From Gnetum montanum (lineage: Eukaryota > Streptophyta > Gnetopsida > Gnetales > Gnetaceae), in assembly GCA_015680685.1 (NCBI GenBank), contig MNCI01038321.1:158833-212947 (forward strand): 54,115 nt of DNA, given 5' to 3'. Each line of letters opens with the position of its first letter. Position 1 is the first letter of the stretch. Below the pieces are notes generated by a model. That model was given only the letters and a program-made list of their open reading frames with translations, did not search any database and was not told the origin of the DNA. Of the stretch, positions 30,858 through 41,949 are shown piece after piece. The position numbers and the translations under genes are program-made.

Positions 30858-31936
30858 ATGCCACCAGATTTTGTTGGTGACCCCTCAGGCGGTGGCACCA
30901 CTGCTTCCCAGCCATTCTACAAACTGCCCAATAATTTGTACAAGTCTTTAATCCAAGAGACTTCAACCAGGTATGTTTTTGTCTAAATTTTGGATTATTT
31001 GCCTCATTCCTCCAGTTTTTTTAATCATGTCAATTCAATTTGGAAAGACCAAGGTTTGGTGGCTTCTCATGCTCCTTATTTATCCAATTCATTTTTTTTT
31101 GGTTGATTTTGTTGATATGGGAATGGTCACTGAAGCCCTTAATATTAGTGTCTGTAATCATCGTCATGCTTTATTAATTATTCACAAGTGGACTCCCTTT
31201 TTCAGCTCTGCATCTTCTAAATTTTGGAAAGTCCATTGCTTTGTTGAATTACCTAATCTCCCTTTAATTTTTGAAAAAGTTGAAAGAGATATAGTCTCTT
31301 ACATTAGGCCAATCAAGCATACCAAAACCTTAGGTACACTTAGTGGCCTTTGTAGGACTTGCTATATGATTAAAGTGGATCTTGACTCTCTTAAATGAAA
31401 AATTGTACTATGTGCAAGTGGAATTGACAATGTGCAGAAGGTTTTCTTTTACAATCTTCCTAAGTCATGTCACTACTATTACCAAAATGGTCATATGTTT
31501 GTTTCATGTTCCCTTATGTTACGTAAAAATGCAACACAAACACAGCAACAACAAGCTACCCTTGATGCTTCTAAGGTTTTCCCTATTAATGTCAAAGGAT
31601 CTAGCTAAAAACATTTCCTCAAGAAAAGTTACAAAAAAGCCAACTTCTCAAACTTTTTCAATGACTAAGGGTAAACAACCTTTTGTTCCTAGGGTTTCAA
31701 AGAATCCTATAGTTGATTTTGACAATTTTCAAATGGTTTCTTCGAGTAGGAAACATTGGGGTAGTTCTTTTTTTAACAGTGTTACGCCAAATCTTCAATT
31801 TGGTCAACCTACTTAAAAATTTTTAGTTATGGATAACCCATTTACTTCCATTGGTCACAATATGAAGATCATTTCCTTGAACAATGTTGATTCTTTGGAT
31901 AGGGTAGGGGCCTCCTCCCCCTTCTCTAAATGTTAG
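30858..31936 (+). pseudogene. LINE ORF1 (nucleic-acid-binding protein)
   Basis: The likely start is the ATG at 30858 (MPPDFVGDPSGGGTT). After frame changes it reads HKWTPFF, FWKVHCFVELPNLPLIF and LCRTCYMIKVDLDSL, the usual plant L1 ORF1 core. Then QKVFFYNLPKSCHYYYQNGH and MFVSC show the zinc knuckle C-x2-C-x4-H-x4-C with its second cysteine changed to Y. From 31560 the frame reads SKDLAKNISSRKV and on to FSKC, ending at TAG 31934-31936. ORF1 protein coats the element RNA. Three frames are used along the gene, so at least two indels have occurred. Confidence 0.75.
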
Positions 31937-34900
31937 CCTTTTCTTGAAATATTCAAGGTCTTTCCAATAGACTTTAGACCAGGGTGGTCAGTGCTTTTCT
32001 TCATTCTCGATTTCTTCCTTTTGACTTTATTCTTCTTTAGGAGATTAAAATTTCTAATTTGGATATTCTTGTAGCAAGCAACAGTATTATGCATGAATCC
32101 ATAGTCTTATGTACTAACCACCTTACTAGTCAAGGTGGTGTTGCCCTTATTATTAATAAATCCTGGTCTAAATAAAATAAACACACCACTATAGTTTGGG
32201 CTATTCTTCAAAGTGCTTCAACTCCTTTCAGTATTTGCAACATTTATGCTCCTACTACTTCTATAGCAAGAGTTGATGTTTGCCAGTTTCTTCTTCAGAT
32301 TTTGCCTAACATTCCTTAGCTCTTTGGAGGTGATTTTAATATGATTGAATACTCTTCTGATAAGGTTGGTGGAGCTTCTTCTCAGCTTATAGGCCAAAAG
32401 ATTTCTATTTGGTGTGATGTTAAGGAGCACTTTTGTCTCTCTGATGCTATGGGATCTAATGTTTGTCGTGATGGTTCGTTTACTTAGTCTAACCTCTAGG
32501 TAGGCTTCAATTGGATTTTTGAGAGACTTGATGGATTTTATCTTTCCAATTGTTCCTCTTGGTTTTGTGATGGTCATGTTGTTGTCCACCAAGATGCTAC
32601 CCTCTCCAACCACTTTCCAATTTCTCTTGATTTGGAATTCGGTATAAAACCTCTAGTTCAATATCGTAAGCTTTTTTGTATAAATGTCTTTTTATTTCTT
32701 GCTCCTTCTAAAAAATGTATTTTGACATCTCTTTGGAATGCTAAGAGAAGGCCACCTAGTAATTAAGGTTTGATAGATTGGTGGTTACGTGTCACTTGCC
32801 ATATTCACAATATTACTCATTGGTTGGATAAGTAATATTCCAAGAGACGTAGGAAAACTAAAGAAAATATTTGTAGTGAACTTCAACAGATTAATTCTAC
32901 AATTCAACATGATCCCTTCAACGTGACCCTACAACAATGATTGGCTTATGTTCACTATGTCAAACAACCATGGGATATGTATAATGCTCAAAGCACTCTA
33001 ACAAAGAGTCATCTCAACTGGTTAAAAGTTAAGAGAGAGCCCTGCAAAGAGTTTTTCAAATTCTTAAAAGGTAGAGGTTCTTTACCTATCATTGACTTTA
33101 TGGAAGTGGATGGTCATCTTAGCTTTGATTCTCATATTGTTAATGGTTTTCTTGATAGACATTTTCAATGCATCTTTGTCTCCAATGGTTTTTATGAGGA
33201 TGACATTTTTACTAATTCTGATCATTTGCCCAATATCATCCATAACAGTCACAACTATCTTCTAGCTCAAGATATCTCTCTTTCAAAAATAAAAGCAATT
33301 TTTTTTAGCTTGGCTAATGATAAAGATCTTGGTTTTGATAGCATTATCATTGAGTTCTTTAAAAATTATTGGGATGTTGTTGGATCAAACCTTTATTTTG
33401 TTTTGGTTGAAGCCATTAATTAGCGATCTCTCAGACCCAAGTTGAATAAAGGAGTCATCCATCTTATTCCTAAGGAAGGTGATCTTTCTTTGATTGGTAA
33501 TTGGCATCCTATTACTCTTCTGAATTTTGTATAGAAGATTCTGGCCAAATGTCTTGCTAGAAGATTAAAATTGATTATTCCTCAATTATCCTAGCACAAA
33601 TTGGCTTTGTCAAAGGAAAATATATTCTTGATAATTTTGTTGTGGCTTAGGAAGGTATGTAATAGGCTTAGGATTCCAATCAAAACATAGCTTTTCTTAA
33701 GATTGATTATGCCAAAGTGTATGATAAAATTAAATGGCAATTTATTATTAGTGCCTTCGCAAATATGATTTTAACAAAAAATTTATTAGGATAGTGAAGA
33801 CTCTCTTTGTAGATGCTAGTGCCCTTGTGGCTATTAATGTTGGCTTCACTACTTGTTTTAAGCTTGAGCATTCAGTTAGGCAAGGTTTCCCTCTTGCTCC
33901 ATATCTCTTCATCCTTGTTGCGGATTTCTTAAGTCCTGCTATTCATAAGGACAAGGAATAAACTTTGCTTCAAAGAATTTTTATTGATTATAACATTCCT
34001 TCCTTGCTAAATATGCATTCTGCAAATGACTCCTTTTTTATGATTAAAATGACAAAGCCATTGTTGATTGTCTTTTTTATTACGTTGATTAACATTGTAT
34101 ACTTTCTAGCTCTCAAATAAATTGGTTCAAATCTTTGATCTTTTGCAATAAGGGGGTTCAAGATCAGGCTTTGTCTAAATCTTGGAAATTTTTAGCTAAG
34201 GACCATGTGTTCAAGTTGCTAGGCATCCCCTTTCCATTTGTTGGATCTTCAAAAACTTTATGGAATGTTAAGGTGAAGAAAATTGAACAAAAACTTGGTA
34301 AGTGAAAGGAGAAGAAGCTTTCTATGGTTGGGAATTTTTTTGTTTGCAAACATATTATCTAGGATACTTATGTATATTCTTCTTTGTGTTGGGCTCCTAG
34401 TATTTTTCTTTATCATCACATTGACCAACTTGTTAGAAATTTTCTTTAGAATAGTAGCCACTCTAAGAATGGATTCTATCTGGTTGCTTGGAACATTTGC
34501 ACATCCTACAAAGAGGATGGTGGATTAGGACTTAAAAATACTACAACCAAGGTATTTTTTATGTGCCAAGTGGGTTTATCTTGTTCTCAGCCTTGGAAGG
34601 TTCTTTTCCTTAAACACATTCAGATGGAAAAGCCTAAAGGTAGTAGTTATTGGATTAATACTCATTTTTTAACTGGATCCTTTTTTTTTGAAAGGTATTA
34701 CTATTTCAGGCTCCATTATCATCATGCACATGTGGAAGGCTTGGAATTTTATTAATGAGTTTTGGAATTTTAATAATGTTATTGTTCCTTCCTCTATGCT
34801 TGATAAGATTTCTCCTTGGTGGCTTTCCATTACCAATGAACCTTGGGCTATCAAGCATCCTCGTCTTTGTAGTAAATGGGACAAGCTTAGCATCTCCTCC

Positions 34901-35400
34901 CTTTCCTCTCTTTACTTACATAATTTTTGGATCACTTGAATTGAGTGTCAACATCTTTACAATATCAATGCTACTCAAAAGTCCACCTTTTATGATATTT
35001 TGGACAACTTGAACAATAGTGTAGCTATTCAGGATTCTCATTAGGGTTTTCTTGATATTTCTTGCTTTAATGATCATTAGGTTTTTCCCTATCATTCTAA
35101 GATTTTGTATTCTCTTATTAATTCTACTACTAATATTTGGCCATGATTCAACCATCTTTGGAAGGTTAATCCTAATGTGCAGGTTTGGAAGCAACGTATT
35201 CAGATGATTTGGACTGCCCCTACTCCTTCAAAGATTAAACACTTTTTGTGGTATTTGGTAGACCAAGGTTTACCTATTGGTATTCGATGCTCTCATTTGA
35301 GTGTTCTAGATCCCCAATGTCCTATCTGCAATAGGGAAGATATGTTTATCTACTGTTTTTTTACTTGTCCCGTTACTCACAATTCTTGGATCCCCTTGCC
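31930..35400 (+). pseudogene. LINE ORF2 (endonuclease, reverse transcriptase, zf-RVT)
   Basis: The start ATG at 31930 overlaps the ORF1 stop. The endonuclease reads LAFS*NIQGLSNRL (ancestor SWN), FILLQEIKISN (catalytic E), GGVALIINKSW, ICNIYAPTTS, GGDFNMIE, RLDGFYLSN and SNHFPISL, where SDH has become SNH. Reverse transcriptase reads GVIHLIPKEGDLSLI, NWHPITLLNFV*KILAKCLA, IAFLKIDYAKVYDKI, VRQGFPLAPYLFILVADF and SANDSFF where FADD is expected. The zf-RVT domain near 35177-35400 reads PSKIKHFLWYLVDQGLPIG and CPICNREDMFIYCFFTCPV. ORF2 would nick target DNA and copy the RNA there. Many stops (often TAG for W or Q) and frameshifts make it inactive. Confidence 0.9.
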
Positions 35401-35565
35401 TGTGATCACCTTCATTTATGGGACCACAATCACATTATCTAACTGCAGATCCTTTGTATCATGAGCTACCTAGTTTGATCTTATTATTCTAATGATAAAA
35501 TGTTTGGTAATTGTAATGATTAATCATGAAAAAATCATAGTAATATTCTTTTATTCAAAAAAAAA

Positions 35566-36369
35566 TTTCCCCAAATAATGACACTGTGGTATGAAACCAA
35601 TGATTAAAAGTACAATTAAAACTTGCACTTTAAAAAGATCTTCCAATTTCGACAAAAAAGCATAGGGAACAATGTTTTAAAATGGCACTTCTGTTTGAAA
35701 CCTATAATTAAAAAGACAGTAAAAACTTGTCCAAAAAAATACCTTAATTACAAAAACAAAGTACAGGGAATAATGTTAAAAAATACTTTGCATATCTTTG
35801 TGTATATCTATACACATATATAATTGGAATTAAGGTTTTATTGAATCCAAAGGTTCAAAGGAACTCATAGGCATTTTGTATCAAGAAATTAAAATGTCAA
35901 TTCAAGAAAATGGTCAATCAATAGAAAATGAAACAAGAAAAGAAAAGACGATGGAGACACTTTGCTGCATTGTATTTTTATGTTAAATGTTTAGTTTGGA
36001 ACATTATATGTGTGTGTTGTTTTTATCATTTTAATATGTAATATTTTTATATTTAAATACAAAAGTACCATAAAATTAAAATAGAACATTATATTGACTG
36101 AACATTCAAATTGTTGTTAAACATAGATGTAAGTTAACTATTTTAATTGAAATTAAAAATATTATTACATTCATGACCAAAAACATTCCATTGGACAAAC
36201 ACTTCAAATTTTCATGTGAGCTAACCCATAATATTTAAAGAGATATTTCTTAATGTATGCTCTTTGCTAATGGCATTGAAGATGAATACCATATTTTCCT
36301 TCAATGTCCTACATTAAACCACACTAAACAAAGATGGAATATTACAATTATATTTTTGGATGATTTTTT
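35566..36369. other. AT-rich DNA, no gene
   Basis: No protein domain is seen. It includes degenerate duplicated strings (AAACCAATGATTAAAAG near 35595 and AAACCTATAATTAAAAAG near 35697; period about 100). Confidence 0.5.
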
Positions 36370-37008
36370 TTAAATGTTACCATGAGTACTCTTTAATTTT
36401 CTTAATGATATTTTCAAAACTCATAGCATGTATATTTTTAATGATCCATAAATCAAGCATCTTTGAATGTACTAAACTTTCAATTGCAATTTTATTGTTT
36501 TGATGAATGACTCTTAATACATTCTAGTTGCTTAGAAAAACACCCTGGAATGAAAGAAAAAAATGAAAATCAGGAGAGTACACTTCTTTCATGATTTCGC
36601 TTTGCATATTTCTTTTTTAAATGTACACACTCTTTATGTATGTGAGCTTGATCAACATATTTTTTAATGTAAACTTGATTCCTTTGTTTCAAATGTTACC
36701 AAAAGTACTTGGTAATTTTCTTAATGATAATTTCAAAACTCATAGCATAGATATTTCTACTATGCAATTAGTTTAAAGGGCTCTCTATGCATGCAATAAA
36801 ATTTTACTTTCAATTTCATTATTTTAGTAAACTAAACAAGTTTTGGCTACTTAAAAAAAATACCTTAGAATTTGAGAATCAGAAGAGTCCACTTTTCTTT
36901 CTTTCTTATACCATGTTTTGTTGTGTATTTCCTTTTGAAGTGTACACATTCAACTTTTATGTGTGTGAGTTTAACAAGAGTTTTATTGAATGCATCCAAA
37001 GAAAAATG
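36370..37008. repeat. 319-bp tandem repeat, two diverged units
   Basis: Compare CTTAATGATATTTTCAAAAC at 36401 with CTTAATGATAATTTCAAAAC at 36720. The units also share AAATGTTACC, CTCATAGCAT, TTTCAATT.CA, AATCAG.AGAGT.CACTT and the TGTACACA...TGTGTGAG end. That end matches the short dispersed repeat at 24.4, 29.4 and 30.1 kb, so the family is satellite-like. Confidence 0.75.
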
Positions 37009-37542
37009 AAAAATTGAAGCTGCAAACGCATGTGAATGCAAAAATGATGCTGCTGGTGGTCACCTAGTCTAGGAGTTGGGAAAACCATAAACCCATCCCA
37101 TGACTACCTAACACCATGACCACCTAGTGGGATGAAATGGATGGTTGGGATGAATATGTGTCATATCCCATGACTACATAACACTATCACAACTGTCCAA
37201 TTTGAACCAATGTGGATTGGTTTTTAATTTTTCATGGAGCTGTATTATGAACTATTAACCTTGAATTTGTAAAATTAATGACATTGTTAAGGAATATCAT
37301 TTTCCTTTTAAGACTTAAAAATTATCTCAATGTGAGAGTCCTTTTCCTTTCCCAAAGGTACTTGAACTTTGAAAATGAAAGAAACAATCCAACAATTTCA
37401 ATAAAGAAGGAGAAATAAATTTGGTCATAAAAAATATAAGTTGAAATATATATTTATATATTGTGTGAAGTAGCTTTGTGGTGGAACACTCATATCTTGC
37501 TATAAACGTTATGCCACTTTCTTCTATGTTTGTTTGCTACAC

Positions 37543-37577
<35 letters not shown>

Positions 37578-38520
37578 CACACACACACAGTGTTGGTTTT
37601 AAAATTTGAACCCATAACTTTCAAATTCTAGGGATGTTTAATCAAGTGTATGATTTTATAACTAATTCTTTGTAAACTTAAGAGAAGAAAATTAATTATT
37701 AGTAGAGAGGATTGTCCCACTCCTAACAACATTTACATTATTTTCTTTCCTTTTTTCTTTGATGTTGTTTACTCAGTGTCAAGAATGTGATGTACTCACA
37801 TCATTTTCTTTTCCAAAAAAACAAAAACATCTTTCCTTAAACTTAAAACAACAAAAAGATTCAAGGTAGTGATTGAAATATTTGGTCAAATACCAACTTT
37901 TGTAAAAAATAAAGATCCAATAGGAAATGATTGTACATATTATTCATCACTATTTTTCTTACATCCAGAATCTTTGCCATTAGTNATAATTAGAAACATT
38001 ATAATTGGCTAAGTATAAGTTTTCTCGTCTACTTAGAATATCAATTCCTTTTATAGTTTAGAAGATTGATTTGAACTAAAAAATATCTGTGAGAACTAAA
38101 TAGTGTGAAAATAGATTTCATATGCTTAATGGAATCAAGAAGACTAATAATTTTCTACTCAACTTTTTAAAAAATCCCCATACCGTTGAAAAAAAATAAT
38201 AGTGTGTGTTAAGTATAATAATAATAATTATTTGAATGATTATGACTTTAGGGTTCATTCCAATGATCTTAAACTAGCTTAGTTATATATATTTATAATA
38301 TATATCTATAAATTGGCCGATAGAATCTTATAAGATTACAAGTAAGAAGTTCTTTAAGTAAAAATTTCACGACTTCTGGATGAAGAACAAGATTTAGAAA
38401 CCCTAATTTTCATGCCTTCTGGACGAAGAACAAGAGTTCTGTACCTTATTTTTCCTAAGGATGGGTTTTCTGAAAAGAAAAATTCCATGAATTAGTGTAT
38501 GCTCTCACCATAGGCCGAAT
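37009..38520. other. AT-rich DNA with a microsatellite
   Basis: No gene is recognised. A (AC)n run with one interruption lies at 37539-37589, and a single unresolved base (N) is at 37985. A gypsy 5' LTR might be expected here but no matching partner was found downstream. Confidence 0.5.
37539..37589. repeat. (AC)n microsatellite
   Basis: About 25 AC units, broken by one AAAC at 37560-37563. Confidence 0.95.
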
Positions 38521-38763
38521 TTGTTGAGAGTGAGAGCATACCCTTATCATCCTCCTCATCCAAAGTTACCCAAAGGAAAATCCCCATACCCTTATCATCC
38601 TCCTCATCCTTTTACACATGCCCCTCCACCCTCAGCCCAATTACCACTTTCTCCATTCATGCATGGCAAGATTTCCACTCAGTTGCAGCAACATAACTCT
38701 ACTAGGGTTGTTAACTCACCGGTTCCTCAACAAAGTGGTTCAAAAACTAAATCTGGTAAATAA
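38521..38763 (+). pseudogene. Gypsy gag remnant, proline-rich
   Basis: An 80-codon open piece carries two copies of YPYHPPHP with a 48-bp period, then PPPSAQLPLSPFMHGK. It has no knuckle. By position just before protease it is the low-complexity C-terminal part of gag. It could also be part of another relic. Confidence 0.4.
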
Positions 38764-38984
38764 CTTTTTTTCTAAACTAACACTCCTACAAACCTCTGAC
38801 CAACTCATGTGGCTGGTTGCCATTTGTCTCCTTCATCCTAGGCATCTATTCCTTTCAAGAACCCTTCAAACCAAATGTCTTCCAAGATCCACATAGTCAT
38901 GCTAACCCATGTTGTATCTAATTAAATCAAGGTTTGAAACCTTCCTAGGAAAAGAGCTAATCCTAGAAATTCCCTCATCTACTT

Positions 38985-39437
38985 GCATATCATTGGAAAT
39001 GAGCCATGCAAAGCTTTTCTTGATTCACATTCTAGTGTCAATATGATTTTTCATGAAATTTACAAAGCGTAGAGCCTACCTTCTCTTAAGAAGAGAAATA
39101 TTCATTTAGAATTGGCAGATTAATCAATCACTATTCCTTAGGATTGGTTGAGGATATTGTGACCACTATCTATGGGTGATCCTATCCTACCAATTTCTTG
39201 GTGATCAAGATTGATAACTGCAAGGGGGACTTCCCAATAATTATTGGAAGGGCTTGGTGGAGCACTGTTGATGTGAAAATGGGCATCACAAATCTTTCCT
39301 TGGAAATTTCCAAGAAAAATACTTTTGGAAATATTAATAAGAAGAGAGCTCCATGCATTGTGTATAGTGATACAAGGTGTAATTGTGTGCAGAAATTATG
39401 GTCAATCAAAAGCACATCAATCAAAGTGTGCAGATAG
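38985..39437 (+). pseudogene. Gypsy aspartic protease
   Basis: It reads YLHIIGNEPCKAFLDSHSSV, where the active-site D-S-G is now D-S-H, then NMIFHEIYKA*SLP. Further on are DNCKGDFPIIIGRAWW and VDVKMGITNLSLEISK (39198-39320), the usual flap and C-terminal part (D.P..LGRPWL). TGG-to-TAG type stops separate the pieces. Confidence 0.8.
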
Positions 39438-39899
39438 TATGCAAATAAATCTAAAATCCAAAAGTTCCTATACATAGTAGCCACAAAATAGGAGGGCATT
39501 CAGTGGCTAATAACTAATCCTGAAAGTAACACACTTTGCATGGAACCAACTGAGAACTTAACATATGCCTATGTTGAAGGCATGGATGAACTAGATCAAG
39601 TTCATCACCAACACTTTGATGATGAACTTGATGATACTTATTGGGGAGAATTGGAAATCCTTGAAAATTTAAAATAGAAGCTCTTGGAGTTGAAAAATCT
39701 ACCTACTATCATGGAGTATGCATTTTTGAAAAATGGCAATTTGATAATAATCAATGCCAACCTTGCTCCTAAGTAGAAAGATAAGCTACTAAATGTGGTT
39801 AACAAATGGCCAACAACCTTTGCTTGGTCATATCCTAAACTCATAGGGATTTATCTTAGGATATGCGAACATCACATCTATACTAATCCTTCCATCAAG

Positions 39900-40460
39900 A
39901 CAAAGAGACAATTGTAGTCCTGGTTGAATTCCAAATTGAAGTAGATCGTCAAGGAGGAAATTAAGAAACTCCTCAAGGTGGGTTCATCTACCTAATTATG
40001 GATAGCGAGTGGGTTAGCCCAATTGTGATTGTGGCAAAGAAAGGTAGCAAGTGGATTGTGTGTATTAAATTTAGGCTTTTAAACATGGCAACCTACAAAG
40101 ATCATTTTCTATTATCAGTTGTGAATCAGGTGTTGGACACTATTTCTAGGCATTACATTTACAACTTTATGGATGGTTATAGTGGCTATAATCAAATTCA
40201 TATCGCATCAGAGAATTAGGAAAAAACTATATTTACAAGTCCCTAATGGACTTTTACATATTAAAAGATGCCATCTGGTTTGTGCAATACCCCTAAAACC
40301 TTCCAACGTCTTTTCCTTAGCATTTTTTTGTAGCAAGTTGGTAGTAGGGTGGAAGTCTTCATGGATGACTTCTCCACCTATGATGCTATATTTGAGCAAG
40401 CCCTGGACTACCTTGAGTAAGTGCTTAAAAGGTGCATGAAGACCAATCTTTGACTCAATT
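39900..40460 (+). pseudogene. Gypsy reverse transcriptase
   Basis: The frame at 39998 reads SEWVSPIVIVAKKGSKWIVC, FRLLNMATYKDHF, VNQVLDTISRHYIYNFMDGY and SGYNQIHIASEN*. It continues KMPSGLCNTPKTFQRLF and VEVFMDDFSTYD at 40353-40388; the FMDD catalytic aspartates are kept. It would copy element RNA into cDNA. The frame is broken by a stop at 40217 and others. Confidence 0.92.
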
Positions 40461-40779
40461 GGCAAAAGAGCCATCTCATGGTCTAGGAGGGCATTGTGTT
40501 GGGGAATAGAATGTCATAAGGATTAAGGTGAACCTTGAAAAGATTAGGGTAATCCAAGAAATAACCCACCAACCAAAAATTGTTAAAGATGTCCAATCAT
40601 TTCTTGGACATACTAGCTACTATTGATGATTCATAGAAAATTTCTCTAAGATCACTAAATCATTGGTGAAGCTCACAATGAAAGATGCTCCATTCTTATG
40701 GACTAAGGAATGTAAAAAGGCATTCCAGCAACTGAATGAGAAGCTCATAGAAACTCCAATTCTACAAGCACTTAACTGG

Positions 40780-41160
40780 TATAGTCCATTTCACATCATG
40801 ATAGATGCATCGAACTATGTCTTGGGAGTTGTGCTTATGTAGTTGGACGATTAGAAACATCCTTATTACATCCATTATGCAAGTTGAAGCATTGTGGATG
40901 CACAACTCAATTACACCATAATAGAAAAAGAGCAAATGACAGTGGTGTATGCCTTGGAGAAATTCAATCACTATGTGCTTAGATATAATGTGTTTGTGCA
41001 CACCAACCATACTTCCATTCACTTCCTCATGAATAAGCAAATAGTGAGTCCCCATGGCATACAGTGGCTAGTGATCTTATAGGAGTTTGATATTACAATG
41101 GTAGATCAAAAGGGAATTGAGAATGTGGTCATTGATCACCTGTCTCAGTTATAATGGGAC
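40780..41160 (+). pseudogene. Gypsy RNase H
   Basis: It reads FHIMIDASNYVLGVVLM, DAQLNYTIIEKEQMTVVYAL, EKFNHYVLRYNVFVHTNH and IENVVIDHLSQL. The first D and the E of the RNase H active site are recognisable (DAS.Y..G, TEKE). Stops lie near 40842 and 40852. Confidence 0.88.
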
Positions 41161-41379
41161 AATAAAAAGGAGGAGAGCCTACTCTCTGATCAACTTCTTG
41201 ATGAACTCCTCTTTATCAGTGTAATAAATGAACAAGTTCATGCTAAAACAAATTGGTATGATAACATCCTCCCTTATCTTTTTACTCAAGAGATGTCACA
41301 AGACTTGGACCACTAGAAAAAATAACAGTTTCTTCATCAGGAGAAACACTTCATAGAGATAAAAAACACCTTTACAAGG

Positions 41380-41949
41380 TGTGCACTAATGATTTGGTTT
41401 GTTGGTGTGCCCCTAATGCTAATTAGCTACATATTCTCCAAGATGCTCATGAGGGTTCTTATGGGGACCACTATGTAGGAAGATGCATGGCCATTAAGAT
41501 CCTGATGGTAGGGTATTATTGGCCAATAATCTTTGAGGACATTTACTAATTCATCTACTCTTGTGAATGTTATCAACAAGATGGTGGGATGACTACTCAA
41601 ATGGAGGGATCTTGATAGTGGATCCAACCATTAGAATCCTTTGCCATTTGGGGCATTGACTTCATGGATCCTATCATACCCATGTCAAATAAAAAGACAT
41701 ACATAATAGTCATTGTTGACTCTTGTACAAAATGGACAGAAGCAGTAGTCATCACCAACTGTACATCTTCTACTACTACATGGTTTGTACAACAAAATGT
41801 TGTAAACAAGTTTGGGATGCCACGTGCATTGATTTTTTGCAATGGTACTCATTTTATAGGTGCTACTTCTTGCACACTTATGCAACACTTATGGGTTGAA
41901 CATAAACTAACAACCTACCAACCCCAAGCCAATGGTCAAGAATAGGTTA
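41380..41949 (+). pseudogene. Gypsy integrase, part 1 (zinc finger and catalytic core)
   Basis: The zinc-binding part reads LHILQDAHEGSYGDHYVGRC, then YYWPIIFEDIY and CECYQQDG (H-H-C-C, second H region GDH). The core reads WGIDFMDPIIPMSNKKTYII, VDSCTKWTEAV, ALIFCNGTHFIG (second D now N), HKLTTYQPQANGQ. The frame stops at 41943 and the host sequence is cut at 41949 by the nested element. Confidence 0.9.

Larger units (their letters stand above)
30260..35565 (+). mobile_element. L1-type LINE (non-LTR retrotransposon)
   Basis: A long 5' leader, ORF1 with a zinc knuckle, ORF2 with endonuclease, reverse transcriptase and zf-RVT domains, and a terminal A9 run at 35557-35565 form a complete plant L1-type layout. 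The element is old: many stops and frameshifts. The left boundary is not fixed; GC-richer sequence with repeated GTGCATTTGC-type strings starts near 30260. A target duplication was not found. Confidence 0.85.

Noticed and set aside
30373-30880. Three overlapping open frames up to 153 codons rich in S, C, F and L
   Set aside because: They lie in the CT-rich leader of the LINE in all frames; composition explains them and no domain is visible.
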